Shown: in pieces, positions 22,431-31,309 of the stretch
Numbering within the stretch: the first letter of the stretch is position 1
How the letters are laid out: the number at the start of each line of letters is the position of its first letter
Assembly (NCBI GenBank): GCA_050084985.1
Contig: JBITNC010000001.1
Span: forward strand, 78,926,001 to 78,990,000
Reading direction: 5' to 3'
DNA length: 64,000 bases
Origin: Nageia nagi
Lineage: Eukaryota > Pinophyta
Made by a program: the position numbers and the translations under genes
The notes under the pieces: generated by a model
What the model saw: only the letters and a program-made list of their open reading frames with translations
The model's database searches: none
Told to the model about the DNA's origin: nothing

Positions 22431-24241
22431 CTAGAATCTCCTACTAGAGCCCCCTCCCCCTACACTAGAGCTAATAGCCCTGCTAGATGTGCCACCCCCG
22501 CATCGTGCCTTGTACTTCTCTACGTGTGCTTTCTCCTCACTGATCTATCTCTCAGCCTGGCGAAGTTGCTCATAGAGGGCCTTGATCTCCTTTTTGGTTG
22601 CTTGTAGGTCCTGATAGATCCTAGTATAATCTCCTCCTCTAAACTATAGATGACCCTATAGCTCTCTAATCTCCTCATCCTTTTGATCGATTTGACCATG
22701 TAGCCTAGCCATCTTGACCTTAGGATCTGTGACATAGCATAAACATATCATGTTAATCCTTGGCATATCATAAAAAGTAGAAAATCAAAGTAAAGCAAAA
22801 GTGAAAATAGGTTACCATCATCATCCTCATCGTAGTCTTCCTCCTCCCAATCTGTATCCGTCTCATACTTAGGTTCATACTCATCCTAGTCTGGATCAAT
22901 TTCCTCATTATCATCATGACCTACATCTAGAGATGTGTCACGAGCATATGTTGGGCTACTCTCTCCTCCCCACCCTCCCACCATGAAGGGAGTGTCCCAT
23001 CTGGTCTCTATGTCCCCTATGTCTTCATCCTCCCATGCATCATCACTCGAGTCAACATCATGAATGCCTATGTAGTGAGGACGGTGTGTCCTCCACCAGT
23101 CTAGATAGTCCTCCATGTGATCAGGTCCATCTATGTCATCATCGACCCCATAGTTAGAGTCCTCGCTAGGGAACTCCTAATCTGAGTCCCAGTTAGGTAC
23201 TAGCTCATAGTCCTCTGGGAGATGCCTGCTACGGTAGTAGCACACCACTATCCTGCAGTCATCTGGTATGCCTTGCAGGAGGTCAAACTGATGGAGTACC
23301 CACTCTGGCCTGTACGGCTCCACTAGTGACCTATGTGCCTGTATGTATGTAGGGTGTCTCACCCATTCCATCTCCTATATGTCCTCCTCCCACTCTGGTA
23401 CACCTCCCTGATAGGGATGCCAGTATATCTGTGACTCCTACAGTAGGTCAAATTGTACTCGCCATCCCTCTAGGTCCACACTAGGAAAATCTGGTCCCTC
23501 TATTGTAGCCCACCGTTGCTAGGTGGGTACATCATCTGGCTAGTCTTGGGGCAACATTGTTAGTCTAGAAATGATGATGTGATCATATGCCCACACCTGT
23601 AGTATCATAGAATGAGCTACTTTTCTCCCCCCTCTCTCCACCTCTGCAAAGCTATGGAGGTCATGATAGAGTTGTGCCAGTATTGCAGGGCACCATGCAT
23701 ACCACTACCTATGTGTCACCATGTCCTGTATGATAGGAACCATGCCCACAAGGAAGGTCTCACTACTCTTGTCTAGATAGATAATAGCATCTAGAAGGTA
23801 GGTAATGAGGAGCCTCATCCGTAGATCACCTCGTGCTGGAGGATACTCTGACACATGTCTCACTAAGGACACACCCCTCTTCCTATGATTTACTTCATCT
23901 GACCCTGTCAACCATGTAGCCCATACCTCTACCTATTCCAGGCTAGGAACAGGAACCATGTTCACTAGCCTCCCCTTGATAGGAAGTCTAGTGATCCTAT
24001 AGATATCCTCTAGTGTCACTGTGATCTCACCAGTTGGAAGGTGAAAGGTGTTGGAGTTTGGATCCCACCTCTCCATCAAAGCTATCAGCATGTTGTGGTC
24101 ATGAAACACATAATCAGCAAATGCAAGGTAGCTAAAGGAAATATCCTCTAGTATACTCTGGGCTTCATCAGTTTGTGGCCACTGTTGGGTAGTGGTGAAG
24201 GCAACACTCTTGCCAGATGGTTGCATAAGGTATGAATGATT
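22431..24241 (-). pseudogene. Antisense plant mobile domain (PMD) gene of N1, spliced, TAG-interrupted
   Basis: ATG at 24226 on the minus strand opens exon 2, which runs to 22816. A phase-1 GT...AG intron (22727-22815) follows, then exon 3 to TAG 22431. Exon lengths sum to 1,707 nt, exactly 569 codons. The PMD signature is LMERWDPNSNTFHLPTGEI then TVTLEDIYRITRLPIKGRLV, as in MAIN-like/PMD proteins (PF10536). Next come a WW motif (YLDWWRTHRPH), an acidic stretch, a coiled coil (YQDLQATKKEIKALYEQL) and a Gly/Ser tail. The frame has no frameshift and eleven in-frame stops, all TAG (for example 23933, 23705, 23177 and 22886). PMD proteins are host nuclear silencing factors or transposon-borne; the role here is unknown. 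Confidence 0.85.
22727..22815 (-). other. Phase-1 intron in the N1 antisense gene
   Basis: The minus-strand donor GATG|GTAACC and acceptor GTCACAG|ATCC bound 89 bp that would otherwise break the frame. Removing them joins the acidic region to the coiled coil in frame. An antisense intron survives retrotransposition because the element's genomic RNA is the other strand. Confidence 0.8.
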
Positions 24242-24624
24242 TTGCAAAAAAAAGGGTGATAGAAAGCAAGTTAGTATCAAGGTATGAAACAAAGATAGCA
24301 AAAATAGTACTGGTAAAGAGGACCACCCACAGTCTAGACCAAGTGAAAAGGACCGCCCACAGTCCAAACTAGGGCAAAAAGGACCACCAACGGTCCTATT
24401 TCTATGCATTAAGGTCAATGAAATTCAAGGTACAGGTTCGTACAAATGAGCATAGTACAGCCATGATACTAGAAATTTGAAAGATAGAATAAAAAGGGGA
24501 AAATGATGGGATAGGGTATTCAACAGGAAAACCCTAGGGGCAATTTGGAAAACTAGTATGTAGGTAGCTAAAATCTAAAGATAAGCAAAAGCATAGCAAG
24601 GAAAAGGTAAAAGATGCAATGTAC
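24242..24624 (-). other. Likely 5' UTR intron of the N1 antisense gene
   Basis: The minus-strand donor CATCAG|GTAC lies at 24624. A perfect TACTAAC branch-point consensus at 24270-24276 is followed by a long pyrimidine run ending TTTTTTTTGCAA, where GCAG is expected. The acceptor seems lost by one G-to-A change. Open codons at 24229-24418 would then be intron read-through, not protein. Three GGACC palindromes (24320, 24350, 24381) lie inside. Confidence 0.6.
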
Positions 24625-24820
24625 CTGATGATCGGTAGGAGAATCAGCTACTAAGGTAGCTCTATGTCCATCTCAGTGTGTGATTGGTAGGGCCATAGCA
24701 TGTAGCATAGTAGTACAAGAAATATCACCTAGTGATAGTGACAAAATCACTAGCTAAACCTCTCTAACTTAGTCTCTCAAGCTCTAAGATGCTCCCAGCT
24801 ATGAAAATGATAGGGTGAAC
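24625..24820 (-). other. Putative non-coding first exon of the N1 antisense gene
   Basis: This stretch lies between the predicted start point, about 30 bases from the TATA box, and the intron donor at 24624. It carries no long frame and starts with pyrimidine-rich leader-like sequence. Confidence 0.5.
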
Positions 24821-24842
24821 AAATGAGGAAGGGTGGGGCCCC

Positions 24843-24849
24843 TTTTATA
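24843..24849 (-). promoter_or_regulatory. TATA box of the N1 antisense promoter
   Basis: The minus strand reads TTTCTATAAAAGGGGCCCC, a canonical TATAAAA in an unusually GC-rich setting. It is spaced correctly ahead of the inferred first exon and followed by a short pyrimidine-rich leader. A 42-bp tandem array lies 320-700 bp upstream of it. Confidence 0.7.
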
Positions 24850-25159
24850 GAAAGGTTAGGGCACACACTTCAAGACAAATTTTGATTTGAGCATTTGGTA
24901 TACATGGACAAGCAACCAAGTATCAATCTTGAATCTAGGGATGATTCGTAGAGACCTGATCTTCATGGTTTTCATTGATTCCTCAAGAAAAGTATCACCC
25001 GTGGCCTTGGATGAAGATCACCGACATTCTAAGTCTACCAGAAAGGACCATCCATGTTCCTTTATCTAGAAAATTAGCTTATCTAAGTATCACGAGTGCA
25101 TCACAGGTGCTTGATCAATGTTATATCCAGGAGAATATTGCTTTGAGTTTCATTTTTGT

Positions 25160-25550
25160 AGACCTGTGTTGTCAGCTTATCATGTCTCTATGGGTGGAGT
25201 TCCAGCTCTTGTTGTCAGCTTATCATGTCTCTATGGGTGGAGTTCTAGCTCCTGTTATCAGCTTATCATGCCTATGGGTGGAGTTCCAACTCCCATTATC
25301 AGTTTATCATGTCTATGGGTGGAGTTCCAGCTCCCATTATCAGTTTATCATCTCTATGGGTGGAGTTCTAGCTCCCATTATCAACTTATCATGTCTATGG
25401 GTGGAGTTCCAACTCCCATTATTAGCTTATCATGTTTATGAGTGGAGTTCTAGCTCCCATTATCAGCTTATCATGTCTATGAGTGGAGTTCCAACTCCCA
25501 TTATCAGCTTATCATGCCTCTTGGTGGAGTTTTAGCTCCATTAGTTTATC
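25160..25550. repeat. ~42-bp minisatellite upstream of the antisense promoter
   Basis: About nine units of 'cagcttatcatgtctatggg' plus 'tggagttccagctcccatta' follow one another. Units are 41-43 bp and share a GGAGTTCCAGCTCC near-palindrome. Open frames at 24975-25535 and 25118-25441 are translations of this array. The position suggests an enhancer-like role for the antisense gene, but that is inference. Confidence 0.85.
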
Positions 25551-25573
25551 ATTATTTTGCAGGGTTCGATTCT

Positions 25574-25736
25574 TATGCAACTGCAGTACACCTCTTGGTG
25601 CAAAGGCTCAATTGTGTGGAAATTAGCTCTCCCCTATGAGCTTATCACTTGTTTTACGGAGTTCAGTTCTTAGGTAATTATAGTACACCTCTTGGTGCAA
25701 AGGCTTAGTTGTGTGGAACTTAGCTCTCCCCCATGT
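25574..25736. repeat. Direct repeat of ~62 bp, two copies
   Basis: 'agtacacctcttggtgcaaa' followed by 'ggct.a.ttgtgtggaa.tta' and GCTCTCCCC occurs at about 25584 and 25682. The region from 25737 to 26122 holds no gene I can recognise. Confidence 0.8.
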
Positions 25737-26122
25737 GTGGTCATGGTTATCATGTTTTGCCTTATGATGTGGTCTTGTCAAGTTGTCATCCGATCATCAT
25801 GTGTGGTCAAGTCATCTATCCGATCATTGTCATGTGTGTTGTCAAGTTTGTTGTCATGGATCATCAGCATTACGGTAAGATTATCAGATATATCAGGCTA
25901 TCACCTTCTACGGTAAAACACAAGGGGCAAGCATGCCCAAGGTAATATCAAAAGGGAGTTTTCTCAACCTATATCTAGTACTAATAAGCTTTATCATGAT
26001 GTTGTTTAAGTTTAGAATGGTTAATGTTTATCATTGCTTATCAAAATTGTTTGCTATGATGTTGTGTTTTTACTTTGAATGCAAAATCTCAACTCACCTC
26101 ATGTTTCTTTCGATTTCACATC

Positions 26123-26136
26123 CAAAGTGGGGCATC
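26123..26136 (+). other. N1 polypurine tract
   Basis: CAAAGTGGGGCATC abuts the TG of the 3' LTR. It is purine-rich and in the expected place, though imperfect. Confidence 0.7.
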
Positions 26137-26990
26137 TGTTAACACATAAAAATGAATTTATTTTTTTAAATCAATAAATTAATGAAATATGCTTGGCCCA
26201 AATATATGTCTTGAATGTATTAAAGTGACAATATTAATGTTTGTCTTGAATATGAATTTTATAATGATTATCTTGAATATTGCATGGATTATCTTGAATA
26301 TTGCATGAATTATCTTATTTATTGGTGTGTTTATCTTGAATATTGTGAATTATCCTTATTTATGTAGATGCATGCCTACCCATGGGTTGTATTATCTATT
26401 ATCTATATAAATAAGGGATCTAATAGTAAGTCCACATAACAAGGATACACATGATCCCGCGTATGGTCTTGTAAGTGGCAACCCCTTAAGGTATCTCTTG
26501 GTACCGCCTACAAGGCTATGGTTTGTGTGCTTCCTTTTGTGAGCTATCCTGACATGCATGATATATTCTGATATCATACTGCTACCTGAGACATCCATAT
26601 TGAAGTTCTGGACTTGATCAAGAAGCTAAGAATCATCAAATGAAGGCCACTAGTGCTCCTTTATGAATGAAAGAACACCGTCGATGCTCTTATATCACTG
26701 AAATGGACCGCTCATAGTCCTCTTTCTACATCTTTACAGGTCATTACATTGGTGGAAAGGTAGCTCATCATCAGTACATTGCCAATATCTTAATCTTTCA
26801 TTGTCAGGTACATTCCATGAGGTAAGTAAACAAATCACAGTCTTGGTTGGTACAATTACATTTCTGAATTGGTTATTTTGTTTATTGTTATCTAGAATAA
26901 ATTGCTATCCGTAGCTTAAATATAGATAATATTGAGTTTGTAGATATTTACTTATTTACTTATTTGCACGCTCAATTTTATTTGTAAACA
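26137..26990 (+). repeat. N1 3' LTR
   Basis: This 854-bp partner of 19876-20728 ends TTTGTAAACA immediately before the GGAAT duplication. It carries the GGACCGCTCATAGTCC palindrome at 26705. Confidence 0.92.
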
Positions 26991-27379
26991 GGAATAGACA
27001 AAAACACTGTAAAATTTTGTGAAGATTACTCTGGTGCATACAAAGCTGATAGTCGACAATTCAAAGATCAGTTGATGGTGATTCACCAGATCGATAACAA
27101 AGGCCAAGGTTTACAATGAACACAATGATGGTGTAAAGAATGTAGAGTCATGCTTCAATTGTTACCAATTTGCACTGATTGTTACCAATACACAATGATC
27201 GCTGTCGATGCTGATTAAAACATATCAATAAAAACTCACCTTTTGTATTCAAATACTTTACAATATAATATCATTATTATTATTGATGTGTATTTTCGAA
27301 TATGTTCATGATTAATTATGTTGAATGATTTATCTGTCTAAATTGCATTTTAGGTTCATAATTTGATATACACACATAT

Positions 27380-27840
27380 TTTTGGTCAAAGTTGATGGAG
27401 TGGATAACTAATAGTATTTTGTTGCTAAATATTGATTATATTTGATTGATTTACATCATAGTATTATCTCCTACTAAAACCAAGAATGTATTACTAAGTT
27501 TCATGAATTTACTCTCACATGCTACCCTAAGATTGGCTTTGATCATAATACCTTGTGGTGGGAAACATACGAGTAGGTAAGTCAATTTAATGTCCCTTTT
27601 CACTTGGGAAGAATATGGATTACTCATGAAAGCCTTAAGGAAAACATTAAAAATTAGTGGCAATATATTTTTTTTGGATCACCCTTAACTCAAATAGCAA
27701 AGAAATTGAGATTCATTAAGAAAAATCTTAAAGTTTGTAATAAAATATTAGAAGGAAAATAGATCTTTAATAACAAATGAATGTACTAAAGGATCATATT
27801 TAGGTGCATAGATGTTTAGAGGATTTTTGTTTCAAATATT
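27380..27840 (+). pseudogene. LINE relic, right half (endonuclease end and linker)
   Basis: With frame changes the + strand reads a YPKIGFDHNTLWWET block, matching the (L)PRxGSDHxPI motif that ends LINE endonucleases. FHLGRIWITHESLKENIKN-x-WQYIFFGSPLTQI and KKLRFIKKNLKVxNKILEG follow, like the FRFExMW..HPDF....WW....KLKxLKxxLKxWNK linker ahead of LINE RT. Stops are frequent. RT itself is absent: the relic ends where the telomere-like array begins, so it was truncated or broken there. Together with 1501-1638 it shows that A inserted into an already present LINE. Confidence 0.65.
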
Positions 27841-28757
27841 GACCCTATATCTTAAATCATAAATCATAAACCCTAAATCCCATACCTTATATCCTAAATC
27901 CTAAAACCTATACCCTAAAACCTAAATCCTAAATTGTAAATCCTAATCCCAAAACCCTAAATCTTTAATCCTAAATATTAAACCCTTAACCCAAAATCCT
28001 AAACCTTTAACTCTAAATATTAAACCCTAATCCCAAAATCTTAAACATTAAATCTTAAACCCTATACCTAAACATTAAACCTTAAAAGCTAAATTGTAAA
28101 TCCTAACCCCAAAACCCTAAACCTTTAACCCTAAATATTAAATCATAAATTCTAAACCTTATACCCTATACCTTAAACCCTAAACCTATGCATAAAATAA
28201 TAAACCTTTAATCCTAAACATTAAAACCTAAACCCTAAACCTTAAACCCTAAATCCTAAAATGTAAACCCTAACCTCAAAAACCTAAAGCTTTAACTCTA
28301 AATATTAAACAATATACCCTAAACCCTATACCATAAATCCTAAATATTAACCTTAAATCCTAAATAGTAAATATTAAATCATATACCTTATACCAAAAAA
28401 CCCTATATCCTAAACCCTAAATCATAAATCCTAACCTCTAAATCCTTTACCTTTAAGCCTAAATACTAATTCCTAAATCCTAAATCTTTAAACCTAAACC
28501 CTAAACCCAAAAACCTTAATCATAAGTCCTAAATCTTAAACCATAAATCCTAACCCTAAAACCCTAACATTAAATCCTAAATGCTATATCCTAGACCCTA
28601 AAACCTATAAATCCTAAATATGAATCAAAAAATCCTAAACCTTTAACCCTAAACATTAAACCCTAAATCTTATACCCTATACCTTAAACCCTATATCCTA
28701 AATAATAAATCCTAACCCAAAAACCCTAACTCTTTAACCCTAAATATTAAAACCTAT
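27841..28757. repeat. Degenerate telomere-type (CCCTAAA) array, left block
   Basis: Heptamers such as CCCTAAA, TCCTAAA, CCCTATA and CCATAAA follow one another for about 0.9 kb on the + strand. A larger unit is visible: a TAAATTGTAAATCCTAACCC-type landmark followed by CCTTTAACCCTAAATATTAA recurs at about 27931, 28091, 28258, 28419, 28541 and 28700, mostly 160-167 bp apart. This is an interstitial telomere-like satellite, not a chromosome end, because ordinary repeats lie on both sides. Confidence 0.85.
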
Positions 28758-30650
28758 TTTAATGCATACACTTATTTCTTTCAACCAAATCCTTAAATTT
28801 TAGACTTAATTTTTTTATATTTAATTTAGCACTCAATATTCTAGGAATGAACCTAGTGATCCCATATGAACTTAATAATGCTGCTAGCTAGTTCAGCACT
28901 CACATGGTAAGATTGGTCAAGAACCTAGGGTAACCAACTTTGATAAACTTTTTTAGTGTTCACTTCTCAACACTCACCCTATTGATAATATGCATTGAAA
29001 GTAACCTCACCATTCCTATTCCATGTCCCATGTGTAATAGGTTTTCTAATCATGACATAGTGTTTTTCTACTTGGGACCCATACCACTCAAGAGATCATA
29101 CTTACACTAAGTTAACATCTTCATCTAATGATAACTCTCCATATCATAGAAGTAGATATTTTTTACTAGGAAAAATTCCATTTGAGATGGTAGTTTCACC
29201 TATGGAATAATCATCATACCCCTTTTTGATAACTACAAGTGGTATGACTACTAATTACCTTCACTTGGTAATAGTAGTTTTTCCAATTGCTATCTCCATC
29301 GAAGTCACTTATTGGAGGATATGAGTCATTATCCTACCCATAACTATAGTATAGGCCCTACCATGTGGTTTGGTATCCCCATTCCCATAACTTGGAGTGC
29401 CATGGATATTAAATAATATCCTTGAGTGGTTATTTAGTCTAATTTATTATTAAATGTGTTGACAAAAAGAGCCACCCATATCCGACTAACTATAAACTAA
29501 TGTTATCATGCATAATACAAGTTATAGGGTTTAACATCATTGATCTTTACCCATGAGGTGTACATCAAAATACTCACTTATATGCTAAGTAATTCTCTTA
29601 ACTCTATTTGTCCCATACATATGGTATCATGTATACGGGTCTACTTTTTAAAACTCATCATGCATTCATAAGGTAGCAAATCATGAGGTAAGGTATAGCC
29701 ACTATTGCTACAAAATTAGTATGATGCTAATTGGTCTTCACATAAGAAATATTCCTTTTATTTATCATTTAATGGGGTATTTTTACTTGGTAAAGGCTCT
29801 CTACCATTTTTCTTTGCATTATTGCATGTATTATTGAATATCTTGACCTTATTATCTAAGAACTCCCATTTTATTCCTAAGGGTCCCAAATGATCCCATT
29901 TATTCCCATTAGATCCCATTTTAATCCCAAATTATCTTTTGGAATCCTAATTTTAATTTAGGATTATTTCTAAGTCATTGGGATAACCTAATCCATCTAC
30001 TTCGTTTAGGAGTCTTGATAAAATCTTCTAGTTAAATTGATTTTTACTACCCACTACTGATCATGCAATAACAAATATTAATCCCTCCTCCTACTCATGT
30101 AATAATTACTATTCAAAGCTTAAATCATAGCATGTAACAATCATAATGTTGTTCATAAGGAGAACTCATTAAATCACAATGCTAACATTTTTTCAAACAA
30201 TTCATTTAAACACAAAATAGTCTACTTTTTATTTACCATTCATTATAGTAACAAGAGATAAATACAAAATAATCCTTATTAAACATTTCTAAGTTAATAA
30301 TCAATTATAAGAAGATTGAATACACCTTGTAACTTAATTTATCAACATCTAAGATTAAAGGACATTAATACATCATAAGGCTAATACAAATCTCTTATTA
30401 ATGACTTGGTAATTAATCATTATCTCATAATACAAAAGCTATTATGTCATCTTATGGACTAATATCATCATAGAATACCTCCATCCAGCAATGAGCATCA
30501 AAAATCAAATAATGCCATAAAACTTTTGTGGATTGGTCAAGTACTAGGATGGAGGAGGATCAGGACAACCCTTTTCAAACTTGACCATTATGCAAATGAA
30601 TTTAACTATATACCTTAGGATAAATTATCTCCTTTCCTTGGTCAATGTAC

Positions 30651-30729
30651 ATTAATCCATTATTCATTTGCCTTATAATTAACCCATCTTAAATAACTAA
30701 TTCATTCACAATAAGGTCATGGATACCTT
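30651..30729. repeat. 79-bp direct repeat, left copy
   Basis: This copy runs from ATTAATCCATTATTCATTTG to GGTCATGGATACCTT and aligns without gaps to 31231-31309, with 9 mismatches in 79. It flanks the CpG-rich insert. Confidence 0.9.
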
Positions 30730-31230
30730 GATCCCATAAGTGATGCATGCGTTGCCGGGGCCGTAACTTTTGATCCGGAGGTCGTTTTGCTTCGAAATTT
30801 AAACTGTGGCTTCGTGACGAAATTCCAGTTATGGGAGTTCGCTAGAACTACCATACCCAAAAAATGATATTTTTAAGGCCTGATTCATTCGTCTAAGGCC
30901 TGAAAAATAGGCTTTTTTAAGAGCGCTCCTGATTTTTAGGCTTTTTTTGCATGTTGCGCCTTTAGTAACCTTTTGTTTTTCTTCTAGTTAAGGGTGGATA
31001 TTTTAGATACTGCTTAATTAGTGTAAGAGGGATGCGCATGCAAATTTTGGGCGCAATCTGACTCATTTTGGTTTTTTGTTTTTTTTGTGGCTATTTAAAG
31101 GGCATTGTATTCTCTTGGAGAGCATGTGGATTCAGGAATAAGAAGAGTATTTTTGGTTTGGATTTCTTCTGTATGTTCTGTGACTGGATTTCAATTTCTA
31201 TTTTCCTGTTATAGCTGAATTCACATCAAC
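30730..31230 (+). mobile_element. CpG-rich 501-bp insert, solo-LTR-like
   Basis: About 14 CpGs occur here against almost none nearby. A TATA-like CTATTTAAAGGG at about 31091 precedes 'gcattgtattctcttggaga', and the segment ends ..CACATCAAC(A), resembling the R-U5 part of a plant LTR. The start TGATGCATGCG (30741) would give TG...CA limits of 30741-31231. No 5-bp duplication is visible at those limits; instead the 79-bp repeats flank it. Its identity is uncertain. Confidence 0.45.
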
Positions 31231-31309
31231 ATTAATCTATTATTCATTTACCTTATAATTAAACCATATTAGATAATTAATTAATTCATAATAAGTTCAT
31301 GGATACCTT
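31231..31309. repeat. 79-bp direct repeat, right copy
   Basis: Partner of 30651-30729. The sequence after it (AATAATTAATTAACCC) differs from what follows the left copy. Confidence 0.9.

Larger units (their letters stand above)
19876..26990 (+). mobile_element. Element N1: non-autonomous LTR retrotransposon with antisense PMD gene
   Basis: TG...CA repeats at 19876-20728 and 26137-26990 are flanked by GGAAT (19871-19875 and 26991-26995). It lies inside the 3' LTR of A and is therefore younger than A. It carries gag (+) and a spliced PMD gene (-), with no protease, RT or integrase sequence in 7.1 kb. That makes it a gag-only (TR-GAG/LARD-like) element needing pol in trans. LTRs differ by scattered substitutions, mainly transitions. 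No frameshift was found in either gene, so it is the best preserved element here. Confidence 0.9.
1644..27374 (+). mobile_element. Element A: Tat-lineage Ty3/Gypsy LTR retrotransposon, interrupted by N1
   Basis: Two copies of a roughly 2.1-kb repeat begin TGTAGACACTTAAAATAAAC at 1644 and 18184 and end ..TTGATATACACA at 3722 and 27374. They are flanked by the 5-bp direct repeat CATAT (1639-1643 and 27375-27379). A primer-binding site follows the left LTR and a purine tract precedes the right one. Internal order is gag, PR, RT, RNase H, a second RNase H and integrase on the + strand. The second RNase H and the CxxHxxxxHxxxxC gag finger are hallmarks of the Tat lineage. Subtracting nested N1 leaves about 18.6 kb. 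All genes carry stops or frameshifts, so the element is defective. Confidence 0.92.
18184..27374 (+). repeat. Element A 3' LTR, split by N1
   Basis: The LTR runs 18184-19875 and resumes at 26991 or 26996, depending on which copy of the GGAAT duplication is counted. It contains the same embedded E-type LTR (about 18273-19360) and TGAyrTCA sites (18538, 18596, 18662, 18720, 18785, 18843, 18908, 18966, 19194). Comparison with the 5' LTR shows mostly transitions, typical of ageing methylated repeats. Confidence 0.9.

Noticed and set aside
22431-24226. Alternative genetic code or TAG recoding in the antisense gene
   Set aside because: Neighbouring elements show mixed TAA, TAG and TGA lesions and C-to-T decay explains TAG; kept only as a minor alternative.
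24975-25535. 186-codon frame with repeated 'MGGV' units, and an overlapping frame at 25118-25441
   Set aside because: Product of the 42-bp minisatellite, open in more than one frame.
27841-28757. Chromosome end or recent telomere fusion
   Set aside because: Heptamers are too diverged, all in one orientation, and embedded in ordinary transposon DNA on both sides.
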